From the NCBI RefSeq assembly GCF_003403295.1, contig NZ_QUWV01000131.1, positions 1 to 56,038 on the forward strand: DNA of 56,038 bases, in the 5' to 3' direction. The stretch comes from Komagataeibacter melaceti (GTDB lineage Bacteria > Pseudomonadota > Alphaproteobacteria > Acetobacterales > Acetobacteraceae). Below the pieces are notes generated by a model. It searched no databases and was not told where the DNA came from. It saw only the letters and a list, made by a program, of their open reading frames with translations. Numbering within the stretch: the first letter of the stretch is position 1; each line of letters opens with the position of its first letter. The position numbers and the translations under genes are program-made. Positions 43,948 to 52,468 of the stretch are shown piece by piece.

Positions 43948-44964
43948 CTACGCATCACGATGGATGTAGCGACGCGCCAGCGAATCAAAGGAAATGGCAA
44001 GCACGACGATCCCGCCACTGACGATGGACTGCCAGTACGGCGAGATGCCGAACAGCACGATGATATTTTCAATAATGCCGATGATCACGGCCCCCAGCAC
44101 CGCGCCGACCGGGCTGCCCAGCCCGCCCGTTGTCGCCACACCGCCAATGACGGCGGCCGCGATCGGGGCCAGCACCCATGTATCCCCGATGGAGGGCTGC
44201 GCCGTGCCCAGTCGCGCCACCATGAGGATGCCCGCAAGGGCGGACAGGAACCCCGCCGTGGCGAAGGCAGCAACCCGGATGGCGTCAACCCGCAGGCCCA
44301 GCATGCGCGCGGCCTCGGGGTTGCTGCCAATGGCATAGACATACCGCCCCACCGGCGTGCGCGACATGACAAAGCCCACAACGCCAAGACACGCCAGCAG
44401 GATGAGGAAGGGCACCGGCACGCCATACACGACCCCGCGCCCCAGAAAGGAAATATCCCCCGGCACGCCGGTAATGGCGACCCCTTTGGTCACGACCAGG
44501 TTGGCCCCGCCATACACGCCTGCCATGCCGATGGTCAGCACCAGCGAATGGAGCCGCAGCCGCGTGATCAGCACACCATTGAGCATGCCGCACAGCGTGC
44601 CCAGCAGCAGGCACAGCCCAAGCGACAGCCACGGATCAAGCCCCGCCTGCACCATGAGCATGCCGCCCGTAATCCCGGCCAGCCCGCCAATCGCGCCAAC
44701 CGACAGGTCCAGTTCCCCCAGGATCATGAGTACGGACTGCCCGATCGTGACCAGCCCGATGAAGGCCAGCGCGCGCGCCATGATCATGAGGTTGAAGCTG
44801 GTCAGGAAATGTGGCGACAGCAGGCATGATACGCCAAATATGATGACAAGTGCCGCAACCACGCCCCCCAGCGGGCTGCGCATGCAGCGTGCGGCCAGCC
44901 TGCGCAGGGGCGGCAGGCGCGGTGGCGTGGGCGGGGTGGTGGGAAATGTGGTTTCAAGCGACAT
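43948..44964 (-). CDS. Ribose-type sugar ABC transporter permease
   Basis: A 338-residue permease of the RbsC/AraH family with eight to ten hydrophobic helices. The family block GELDLSVGAIGGLAGITGGMLM is near residue 85, and NPEAARMLGLRVDAIRVAAF is near residue 215, the EAA-like coupling loop. I start at the ATG at 44964 (MSLETTF), which overlaps the end of the ATPase gene by 11 bases. It should move a sugar or polyol with the adjacent ATPase and binding protein. Erythritol or erythrulose is the inferred substrate. Confidence 0.88.
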   Translation of the reverse strand: MSLETTFPTTPPTPPRLPPLRRLAARCMRSPLGGVVAALVIIFGVSCLLSPHFLTSFNLMIMARALAFIGLVTIGQSVLMILGELDLSVGAIGGLAGITGGMLMVQAGLDPWLSLGLCLLLGTLCGMLNGVLITRLRLHSLVLTIGMAGVYGGANLVVTKGVAITGVPGDISFLGRGVVYGVPVPFLILLACLGVVGFVMSRTPVGRYVYAIGSNPEAARMLGLRVDAIRVAAFATAGFLSALAGILMVARLGTAQPSIGDTWVLAPIAAAVIGGVATTGGLGSPVGAVLGAVIIGIIENIIVLFGISPYWQSIVSGGIVVLAISFDSLARRYIHRDA

Positions 44965-46462
44965 GACGAACCTCCGGCGCGCCAATGATCGCGCCCACAA
45001 GTGTATTGATGTCGGTCGTGGCCTGATCGAACGAGCCGGTAATCTGGCCCGCATGCATGGTGATGATGCGCGTGGCGCAGCGTTGCAGTTCCGCCATTTC
45101 GGATGAGACGAGGATGATCCCTACCCCGTCCTCGGCCAGTTGCTGCATGATCCGGTAGATCTGGAACTTGGTGCCGATGTCGATGCCCTTGGTCGGTTCA
45201 TCAAAAATCAGCACACGCGGCTGGCAGGCCATGGCGCGGCCGATGATCGCTTTCTGCTGGTTGCCGCCCGACAGGTACATGATCTTCTTTTCCACCGAGG
45301 ACGTGCGCACATCGAAGCGTTCGACCGTATCCGCCACCACCTGACGCTCCCGCCCCGATGAAATGACGCCGCCCTTCATGATCTGTCCCAGCACGGAAAT
45401 GCCAATGTTCTCGCGCACGCTCAGCAGCGGGAAGATGCCGTGGTGCCTGCGTTCCTCGGGCAGGTAGAGCATGCCCAGTTCCACCGCCCTGTCCGGCCGG
45501 CCGGGGGGGATTTCATGCCCGTGTACGACACACCGCCCCGCCGTGGCGCGGTGGTAGCCGAACATGGTCTGCATGAGTTCCGACCGCCCCGCGCCAACCA
45601 GCCCGGCAAAACCCAGTATCTCGCCCCGGCGCAGCGTGAATGACGCATCGGCAAAGCCGGGGCCGCTCATGTGCTCCACCTTCATGATGGTCTCGTCATC
45701 CGCGCAGGGTATCGCGTGCGGCTGGAAGCGCTCATCAAGCTGCACGGTATTGCCGGACATGAGGCGGACAAGTTCCTGCTCCCCCATTTCCGCCATGGGG
45801 TATGTGCCCACGCTGCGGCCATTGCGCAGCACGGTCACGGTATCGCCCAGCGCGAATATTTCCTCCATCCGGTGCGAGACGAATACGATCGCGCATCCTT
45901 CATCACGCAGCGTGCGCAGGATGGTGAACAGGTGTTCCGTCTCGCTGGAGGTGAGCGAGGATGTCGGCTCATCGAGGATCAGCACGCGGAATTCCTCCCG
46001 GCTGGCGGCGCGCGCGATCTGGAGGAGCTGCTGGTCCGGCACGCTTATGCGCCCGACCGCCTGATCGGGGCGGGCATGCATGCCAAAGCGGGTCATGAGC
46101 CTGCGCGCGGCGGCCTGCATCGCCCGCCGGGACAGCAGCATGCCGCCAAAGCCGGAGCGCGAAAACGGCATGAACATGTTTTCCGCCACGGTCATGGAAG
46201 AAAACAGGTTCAGTTCCTGCGGCACGTACGCCACGCGGGCAAACAGGCCGGGATCGGCCAGCGCGTCCTCCCCCCCGATCAGCACGCGCCCCTGATCGGG
46301 CGGAACAAGCCCGGTCAGCACCTTTATCAGCGTGGACTTTCCCGCCCCGTTTTCACCTGCGAGGATATGGACCTTTCCCGCCTCGAGCGTCAGGTCAACA
46401 TGATCGAGCGCGACAACGCCGGGATAGACCTTGCGCAGGGATTCAACCTGGAGAACCGTCAT
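44954..46462 (-). CDS. Ribose-type sugar ABC transporter ATPase (two ABC domains)
   Basis: A 502-residue protein with two tandem ABC domains as in RbsA/MglA. The first has the Walker A GENGAGKSTL (residues 36-45) and Walker B LILDEPTSSLT. The second has the degenerate GLVGAGRSELMQ, a signature LSGGNQQKAIIGRA and VLIFDEPTKGID. It energises the adjacent permease. The gene overlaps the permease by 11 bases and starts 28 bases after the binding-protein gene. Confidence 0.92.
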   Translation of the reverse strand: MTVLQVESLRKVYPGVVALDHVDLTLEAGKVHILAGENGAGKSTLIKVLTGLVPPDQGRVLIGGEDALADPGLFARVAYVPQELNLFSSMTVAENMFMPFSRSGFGGMLLSRRAMQAAARRLMTRFGMHARPDQAVGRISVPDQQLLQIARAASREEFRVLILDEPTSSLTSSETEHLFTILRTLRDEGCAIVFVSHRMEEIFALGDTVTVLRNGRSVGTYPMAEMGEQELVRLMSGNTVQLDERFQPHAIPCADDETIMKVEHMSGPGFADASFTLRRGEILGFAGLVGAGRSELMQTMFGYHRATAGRCVVHGHEIPPGRPDRAVELGMLYLPEERRHHGIFPLLSVRENIGISVLGQIMKGGVISSGRERQVVADTVERFDVRTSSVEKKIMYLSGGNQQKAIIGRAMACQPRVLIFDEPTKGIDIGTKFQIYRIMQQLAEDGVGIILVSSEMAELQRCATRIITMHAGQITGSFDQATTDINTLVGAIIGAPEVRHVA

Positions 46463-46490
46463 AACCGTTACTCCATACTGACTGGCCTGT

Positions 46491-47411
46491 TCAGATATTC
46501 TTGCGGGTCAGCACATCTATGCCCGTGTCGATATACTTGGGTGTCTTCTGGCCCAGCGCGCGCTGCCATGCCGCGACCACGGCCCAGTACCCCTGCATCT
46601 CTGGGCGGCTGGAGGCTGATGAATCAGCCACGCCATCATGGATGAGCTGGATCATGTCATTAAGGTTATCAAGGCCGACCTCACGCACCTTGCCCGTGCG
46701 CCCGCTTTCACGGATGGCCTGACCGATCCCGACCGGGCCGGACGCATCGCACGCCACCCATCCCGCCAGGTCCGGATGCGCCTGCATGACGGCGGCGGCC
46801 TGTTTCTGCGCGGTTTCGATGCTGTCGTTATCAATGCCCGTCGCCACCACCGTAATGCCCGGATACTTCGCGAAGGCCGTGCGTTCACACTGGGCGCGCA
46901 GGCTGTGGTTGGGCGCGGTCGGCACACCCATCATGATCGCGACCTCACCCTTTCCCCCGATCAGGCTGGCGAGGCGCTGGGCCGCGATGGTGCCCTGTTC
47001 ACAGAAATCCGCGCCCACCGCCGTCACATCCATGCCCTCGGGCGGCAGGGAGTCAAACACGGTCATGGGGACCTTTTCATCCACCGCTTCCTGCATGGTG
47101 GCGTGATTGCCCTTTTCATCCAGCAGGTCGAGAATGAGCCCGTCGGGATGCGTGGCGACCGCGCGCTCGATAATATCATTCTGCGATGAGACATCGGCCG
47201 TCTGCGGGGCGCGGTATTCGATCTCGATCCGCCGCCCCGTCAACCTTGCCAGCAGGTCGGCCGCCGCGTGCGCGCCCGTATTGACCTTGTCAAACCACGG
47301 ATGCACCGTTTTGGGGATCAGCACGAAGCGCAGGGGCGCACCCGTGTCAGCCGCCCTGGCGGCCAGCGGCGCGCATGCAAGCAGCGCGGAAAACAGAAAA
47401 GCCATTTTCAT
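46491..47411 (-). CDS. Periplasmic sugar-binding protein (RbsB-like)
   Basis: A 306-residue type I periplasmic binding protein. A signal peptide (MKMAFLFSALLACAPLAARA) is followed by the family opening RFVLIPKTVHPWFDKVNTGAHAAA and the hinge segments PDGLILDLLDEKGN and WVACDASGPVGIGQAI. I start at 47411, the ATG preceded by GGGAAAG. The frame is open to 47498 without signal features. It would deliver sugar to the following ATPase/permease pair. Confidence 0.9.
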   Translation of the reverse strand: MKMAFLFSALLACAPLAARAADTGAPLRFVLIPKTVHPWFDKVNTGAHAAADLLARLTGRRIEIEYRAPQTADVSSQNDIIERAVATHPDGLILDLLDEKGNHATMQEAVDEKVPMTVFDSLPPEGMDVTAVGADFCEQGTIAAQRLASLIGGKGEVAIMMGVPTAPNHSLRAQCERTAFAKYPGITVVATGIDNDSIETAQKQAAAVMQAHPDLAGWVACDASGPVGIGQAIRESGRTGKVREVGLDNLNDMIQLIHDGVADSSASSRPEMQGYWAVVAAWQRALGQKTPKYIDTGIDVLTRKNI

Positions 47412-47463
47412 TTTTATTATTCTTTCCCATTGCCGTTTTTCTACCGGGCATGACCTGCCCGGT

Positions 47464-47946
47464 TCAGCATTCCGTAGTGGCGGGCGCGTGGCAGGCATAT
47501 TTCAGGCCCAGCGCGTCAATCGCCGCGACATTGCCAGCCGATGGCCCGTGCGGGTCAAAGGTGCAGGCCAGCCAGGCATCGACAATGCCCTTGGCCACTT
47601 CCACGCCAATAACGCGCGAACCCATGGTGATGATATGCGCGTTGTTGGACAGCGCGGCCCGCCCGGCAGAATACGTATCGTGTGTAAGGGCCGCGCGGAT
47701 GGCCGGTATCTTGTTCGCGGCGATGCACACCCCGATCCCGGTGCCGCAGCACAGGATGCCGCGGTCGAATTCACCGGACAGGATGGCAAGGCCAACCCGC
47801 TCGCTCAACGTGGCATAAGGTTCCGCGCTGCCCGGGGACTGCGCGGACATGTCGAGCACATCATGCTCCCCCCGGTCTATGACGTGCTGCACGAGAATTC
47901 CGGCCAGCCCCTTACCGACGCTGTCGCCGCCAATGGCTATACGCAT
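47464..47946 (-). CDS. RpiB/LacAB-family isomerase, probable tetrulose-phosphate isomerase (EryI-like)
   Basis: A 160-residue member of the RpiB family of sugar-phosphate isomerases. The active-site cysteine pair C66-C67 is in [16 protein letters not shown], and the following [26 protein letters not shown] block is conserved. In Brucella-type erythritol catabolism an RpiB homologue (EryI) turns D-erythrulose 4-phosphate into D-erythrose 4-phosphate. The dedicated transporter, TIM-like enzyme and kinases here support that reading over general ribose-5-phosphate isomerase. It overlaps the end of the DeoR gene by ten bases. Confidence 0.87.
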   Translation of the reverse strand: MRIAIGGDSVGKGLAGILVQHVIDRGEHDVLDMSAQSPGSAEPYATLSERVGLAILSGEFDRGILCCGTGIGVCIAANKIPAIRAALTHDTYSAGRAALSNNAHIITMGSRVIGVEVAKGIVDAWLACTFDPHGPSAGNVAAIDALGLKYACHAPATTEC

Positions 47947-48800
47947 GGTTCTTCTCCCTGTTGGGCAATCCGTTCCGTTTTCAGGTCATCCTTAACGGTG
48001 TCGGACGTGTTGGAACGCGCCACACGCAGCATGATGTCATGATCCTGCAGGCGGTCGCGTATATCCGGGGCCAGGCCATCATCGGTGATCACCACATCGA
48101 ATTCAGCAAGGTCGGCCAGGCGGTTGAGAGCAGTCACGCCGAACTTGGTGCTGTCAGCCAGCAGCACGCGCCTGTCGGCTGCGCGCATGAGCGCGAGCTT
48201 GACCTTCACGATGTCCTGTTCCTGATGATAGGCGCCCAGCCCATGGATGGCGGAAACCGACATGAACAGTGTATTCACCCGCAGCGCGCCAATGGCCTGT
48301 TCGCATAACAGCCCGAAAAACGCATCGAAAGTAGGATGATAACACCCGCCCAGAGCCATCAGCCTGATATCGGGCACACCCGCCAGCATGGTCGCGATGC
48401 CAAGGCTGTTGGTCAGCACCGTCACCGCGCCAATGCCAGCCAGATGGTCCGACAGGAACCGCGCCGTGGTTGAATCATCCAGCGCGATCACGTCACCCGG
48501 TGCGATCATGCCTGCCGCGAGTGCGGCTATGGCCTTCTTTTCACGCACGGCGCGGCGCAGGCGGTAGAGCACGCTGCTTTCAACAATGCCGTTGGGCAGT
48601 GTCGTGACACCCCCATGCACCTTACGTACCAGTCCCTGCCCGGACAGGGCATGCAGGTCACGGTGGATGGTCATGCGGCTGGTTTCAAAGCGGAGCACCA
48701 GTTCATCAATCTCCGCACTGCCACGGGTAATGACGTAATCGACAATGGCGCGCCTGCGCGCGGCAACCGTGCGGGATTCAGCCAGATGGGTCATGTTCAT
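47937..48800 (-). CDS. DeoR-family regulator A of the tetritol locus
   Basis: A 287-residue DeoR/GlpR-type regulator. The HTH is at about residues 15-70 ([24 protein letters not shown]). The sugar-phosphate-sensing domain carries [22 protein letters not shown] and LLADSTKFG. It shares these blocks with the DeoR protein at 54259-55065, so the two are paralogues. The ATG at 48800 overlaps the stop of the TIM-like gene (ATGA). It is likely to repress this operon in the absence of a phosphorylated tetrulose or triose. Confidence 0.87.
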   Translation of the reverse strand: MNMTHLAESRTVAARRRAIVDYVITRGSAEIDELVLRFETSRMTIHRDLHALSGQGLVRKVHGGVTTLPNGIVESSVLYRLRRAVREKKAIAALAAGMIAPGDVIALDDSTTARFLSDHLAGIGAVTVLTNSLGIATMLAGVPDIRLMALGGCYHPTFDAFFGLLCEQAIGALRVNTLFMSVSAIHGLGAYHQEQDIVKVKLALMRAADRRVLLADSTKFGVTALNRLADLAEFDVVITDDGLAPDIRDRLQDHDIMLRVARSNTSDTVKDDLKTERIAQQGEEPCV

Positions 48801-49561
48801 GCCGCCACGCTCCTGATCAGTTGCACGAAATCCGTTACATTCCACGCCGCCCGCCCGACAAAGACCCCATCTATATTTTCAAGCCGGGTATAGGTGCGGG
48901 CATTGTCACGCGTTACACTGCCGCCATACAGTAACGGCACGTTCCGCCCCGCCTGCTCCCCCGCGATCTGCACCAGCACCGCACGCAGGCTGGCATGGAT
49001 GTCAGCCACAAATCCCGCCTCCGCCGCGCGGCCGCCCGTGCCTATGGCCCATATGGGTTCATAGGCCACAAGCACCCGTGCCATCCTGGCGGGCGAGACA
49101 CCATGCAGCGCAATCCTGATCTGGCGGGCCAGCACATCACGCGTTACGCCAAAATCATGTTCCTGCGCGCTATCGCCAATACAGACCAGCGGCCGCATGC
49201 CGTGACGCAGCACGGCATGGACCTTCAGGTTGACGGTCCAGTCCGTCTCACCAAAATGGGCGCGCCGTTCGGAATGGCCGATTTCAACCAGATCCGCGCC
49301 ACATTCCGCCAGCATGGCGGGAGAAATCTCGCCCGTCCACGCACCCGCATCCTCCCAATGCGTATTCTGCGCGCCGGTCAGTACGGGTGTGTCGTGCAGG
49401 ATGGCGCACACATCCTTGAGTGACGTAAAAGGCGGCACGACAAACGGTGTCACACCTTCAGGCGGGGTAAAGGCGGCCAGTGCGCGCGCCGCCTCAATTG
49501 CCGCCGCGGGCCCCTTGTTCATTTTCCAGCTTGTGCCGACCCATATGGGTGCTGGGTGCAT
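48797..49561 (-). CDS. Triosephosphate isomerase paralogue, probable erythrulose-phosphate isomerase (EryH/LerI-like)
   Basis: A 254-residue TIM homologue. The catalytic residues K13, H96 (IGHSERR) and E168 (AYEPIWAIGTG) are kept. The usual NWKMN motif reads T10-S11-W-K13-M-N, so the active-site asparagine before the lysine is serine. This change and the operon context suggest the EryH/LerI group that isomerises L-erythrulose 1-phosphate, rather than the housekeeping glycolytic enzyme. It is the first gene of the left operon of this locus. The DeoR gene overlaps its end. Confidence 0.85.
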   Translation of the reverse strand: MHPAPIWVGTSWKMNKGPAAAIEAARALAAFTPPEGVTPFVVPPFTSLKDVCAILHDTPVLTGAQNTHWEDAGAWTGEISPAMLAECGADLVEIGHSERRAHFGETDWTVNLKVHAVLRHGMRPLVCIGDSAQEHDFGVTRDVLARQIRIALHGVSPARMARVLVAYEPIWAIGTGGRAAEAGFVADIHASLRAVLVQIAGEQAGRNVPLLYGGSVTRDNARTYTRLENIDGVFVGRAAWNVTDFVQLIRSVAA

Positions 49562-49696
49562 TTTCCGTCTCCACCCCTGTCAGAGCGTTCATACGTAACT
49601 CTCCATGTGTGATATATCTCATTTAAGGGGATATCGTTTCCTACGCCCGCGCAGGCGGCCCATCACGTTCCCATGAGCCGCGATGGCGTATAAATA

Positions 49697-49715
49697 AATC
49701 CGGATATTCCGGATT
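49697..49715 (-). terminator. Hairpin between the aldolase-like gene and the TIM-like gene
   Basis: A perfect palindrome AATCCGGA-TAT-TCCGGATT lies 39 bases past the stop codon of the aldolase-like gene. On the minus strand it is followed by TATTTATA, a weak U-rich tail. It probably separates the right and left operons of the locus, although an operator role cannot be excluded. Confidence 0.5.
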
Positions 49716-49753
49716 GAATACATATAAAGAAATACGTCACCGGGGCGGAATTA

Positions 49754-50752
49754 CTATCCCGTAACTTCCGCACGCATGGGTCCATCCTGCAGGCTGGATT
49801 CCGTAATCTGGCGGTCAGCGCCCAGTGGGCGGGTCGTGCTGCGCCCCTTCCGCGCCAGGGCTTCGTGATAAAAACAGGTGGCTTCATCGGGCAGCAACTG
49901 GCCATCCGTTACATGGCGCATGGCCTGTACAAGCAGCAGCGGGTCATCGGCATCCAGTATCTTGCGCCCGAATAGCGCCGCGCGTGCGCCACAGTTCTGG
50001 GCCTGATACAGCAGTTCCAGGCAGTCACGTGTCGTACCACTGCCGCCCCCCATGATGCCCACGACCAGACGCGTGTCAAAAGCGCACAATTCCGTCAGCG
50101 CCGCCGCGCCATTATAGGGGATTTTGAGGAAGGCAGGCCGCTCCGACTGCCGCAACCCTGCAAGGCTGCGTACAATCATGTCATTCATGAACACGCCATA
50201 ATCGCGTGGCGCGATCCGCCCCTCATTGGGGTTGAACACCTCCAGAAAATAGGAAAACCCGTAAGTGGAGGCATCTTCACGAAAGCGCTGGAAACATTCC
50301 AGCGTGTGGACATCCTGGGCTGCATCACCATTGAAGGTCAGGGAATACAGGCCAAGCCGGGTCTGCGCGCGTGACAGGGAGGCCGAGCGGAACGGTACTG
50401 ACTGCTGGGTCGTATAGGGACTGGCGCGACCACGCCATAACTCACTGGTGTCATTGGCGCGGATGGCGGGTTGCACACGGCCCCCCTCAAATGCGCCTTC
50501 GCCAGCCAGCGTTTCCAGTGTGGAGGCGGAAACCAGCATGATATCAACAATATCCTGCTCCAGCATGGCGCGTATATCATCCAGATAGGCCCCGCGCGGC
50601 CGGTAGGCGGACGCTGCCCCCGTGCTGCGGTTACGGCCCATGGCGCTGATACCGGCGGCCATGTCGGCATCCTTCGCATCGGCCAGGATGAAATCGGCGC
50701 GCGTGTCGGTTCCCGCATGCATGCGGGCGATCTTCTGTTCATACCTGTTCAT
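49754..50752 (-). CDS. Class I aldolase-like TIM-barrel protein (LacD/DeoC/Cgl0159-like)
   Basis: A 332-residue TIM barrel. The segment FLKIPYNG (K210) looks like a Schiff-base lysine strand of class I aldolases. GIMGGGSGTTRDC (about 233-245) and AALFGRKILDADDPLLLVQA form the phosphate-binding end. I do not recognise a characterised orthologue. It follows the GlpD-like gene by three bases and is the last gene of the kinase-dehydrogenase unit. It could cleave or isomerise a ketose phosphate, possibly taking the place of EryC, which is missing from the window. Confidence 0.7.
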   Translation of the reverse strand: MNRYEQKIARMHAGTDTRADFILADAKDADMAAGISAMGRNRSTGAASAYRPRGAYLDDIRAMLEQDIVDIMLVSASTLETLAGEGAFEGGRVQPAIRANDTSELWRGRASPYTTQQSVPFRSASLSRAQTRLGLYSLTFNGDAAQDVHTLECFQRFREDASTYGFSYFLEVFNPNEGRIAPRDYGVFMNDMIVRSLAGLRQSERPAFLKIPYNGAAALTELCAFDTRLVVGIMGGGSGTTRDCLELLYQAQNCGARAALFGRKILDADDPLLLVQAMRHVTDGQLLPDEATCFYHEALARKGRSTTRPLGADRQITESSLQDGPMRAEVTG

Positions 50753-50755
50753 GGC

Positions 50756-52468
50756 TTATGCTCCGATCGGTTCAGGCCGCGCGGATTCAGGCATGGGTCG
50801 GGACGCTATGTGGTGGCATGTCCGGGCCTGCTGCCAGGCGTCATCTGCCTGACGCCGGATTTCATCTCCGTCCCACCCCAGCGCGTCACCCGCCACCTCC
50901 GCCACTTCGCGCGCGACAGCAGGCGTTAACGCACCAGACAGGGCAATGGTCGTGCGCCGGTACAGAATATCCGCTACCTGCCGCACCTGTTCATAACGTG
51001 CAATAAACGCGATCTCGCGCCGGGTATAATCGGGCAGGCTGTGCAGCGGCGCATCAGGTGCATGGGCGCAGAAGCGCGCAATGTCCTGCGCCAGCGTTCC
51101 ATAGCGTGCAAGCAGTATGCCCGCGCGTTCGTGTGATATGCCGTAGGCTTCGGCAATACCGGCAATATAGGTGGCCTGCCGGGCAGGTGTGGGGAAATTC
51201 CTGCCACCCCCGATGGGCAGCATCCGGGTCGAGACCTGTCGCGTCCGGCCCAGATGGGGCAGGATGAGATCAGCGACTTCTTCCGCAAGGCCCCGGAAGG
51301 TTGTCCACTTCCCCCCCACCAGTGAGAAAAGCGGGACCGCACCCAGCCTGTCCTCATGCACGATATGGTCACGGCTGATCGCGCCGGGATCGGATACACT
51401 GGCAGCGGGAAGCGGCCGCACACCGCAATAACGGTAAATCACGTCATCCGCACTAAACTTGAAACCGGGAAACAGCGCGCCCAGCCGTTCGAGCATATAG
51501 GCCTGCTCATCATCCGTGCATACGGCGCTGTCCGGATCGCTCACGCGGATATCCGTTGAGCCGACAAGCACATGTCCCAAGAACGGATAGACAAGGCAGA
51601 TACGTCCATCCGGCGTGCCGAAATAGACCATGTGACCATCCAGTTCACGCAGCAGCGCATCATGACGCAACAGCAGGTGCGACCCTTTCGTACCGCCGAT
51701 GTAACGGGTGCGCAGACCCAGAACGGCATTGATCTGGTCAATCCATGCGCCGCCCGCATTGACCATGACCGGCGCACGCGCCCTCCATGATCGGCCGGAC
51801 AGGCGATCACGCAATGTCAGCGTTCCATCATGAAATCCCTCGATGCGGGTATAGGTGGCGATCACGCATCCGCTTTCGGTCATCATGGCATCGCGCACAC
51901 ATTCATAGCCCAACCGTTCGGGCTGGGTGATCGCGGCATCGTAATACATGCCCGTCGCCATGACGGAACTGGCCATGTGCGGCCAGCGCGCCCGGGTCCG
52001 CCCGCGCGTGAAGAAACGGTGGCGGGGCATGACCCGGTTATGCCGACCGAGAATATCGTACATCAGCATGCCCAGTTCGGTCACCAGGGCACCCCGATCA
52101 GTCATCTTGCCACCCAGCCCCACAAACCGCCGGAGGGAGGGCACGATCCCCCCGAACCATGACTGAAGCGGCACGGTGGTGGGGAGTGGATGCACCATAT
52201 GCGCGGCGTTGCGCAGCAGCAGGTTACGCTCCAGCGTGGATTGCGCGACCAGACGGAATTCACCCGTTTCAAGGTATTTGATGCCGCCATGGATCAGGCG
52301 TGATGGCGCGCATGACGCCCCCGAGCAGATATCCCCCCGGTCCACCACCAGCCCGCGCACATTCTGCAGGGCCAGTTCGCGCATCAGCCCGACACCATTA
52401 ATTCCCGCGCCGATGATGATGACATCAAATTCCGTGCGCCCCTGATCAGGGAACATATAAGTATTCAT
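50756..52468 (-). CDS. GlpD-family FAD-dependent dehydrogenase, probable erythritol-phosphate dehydrogenase (EryB-like)
   Basis: A 570-residue flavoprotein of the glycerol-3-phosphate dehydrogenase family. The FAD motif is GAGINGVG at residues 20-27. The GASCAPSRLIHGGIKYLETGEF block and a late LVGGKWTTFRGLAEEVADLI block are typical of the family. It would pass electrons to ubiquinone at the membrane. In erythritol loci the same family (EryB) oxidises erythritol phosphate. The adjacent kinase and tetrulose isomerase genes support this, although glycerol 3-phosphate is the alternative. Its ATG overlaps the end of the kinase gene (ATGA). Confidence 0.85.
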   Translation of the reverse strand: MNTYMFPDQGRTEFDVIIIGAGINGVGLMRELALQNVRGLVVDRGDICSGASCAPSRLIHGGIKYLETGEFRLVAQSTLERNLLLRNAAHMVHPLPTTVPLQSWFGGIVPSLRRFVGLGGKMTDRGALVTELGMLMYDILGRHNRVMPRHRFFTRGRTRARWPHMASSVMATGMYYDAAITQPERLGYECVRDAMMTESGCVIATYTRIEGFHDGTLTLRDRLSGRSWRARAPVMVNAGGAWIDQINAVLGLRTRYIGGTKGSHLLLRHDALLRELDGHMVYFGTPDGRICLVYPFLGHVLVGSTDIRVSDPDSAVCTDDEQAYMLERLGALFPGFKFSADDVIYRYCGVRPLPAASVSDPGAISRDHIVHEDRLGAVPLFSLVGGKWTTFRGLAEEVADLILPHLGRTRQVSTRMLPIGGGRNFPTPARQATYIAGIAEAYGISHERAGILLARYGTLAQDIARFCAHAPDAPLHSLPDYTRREIAFIARYEQVRQVADILYRRTTIALSGALTPAVAREVAEVAGDALGWDGDEIRRQADDAWQQARTCHHIASRPMPESARPEPIGA

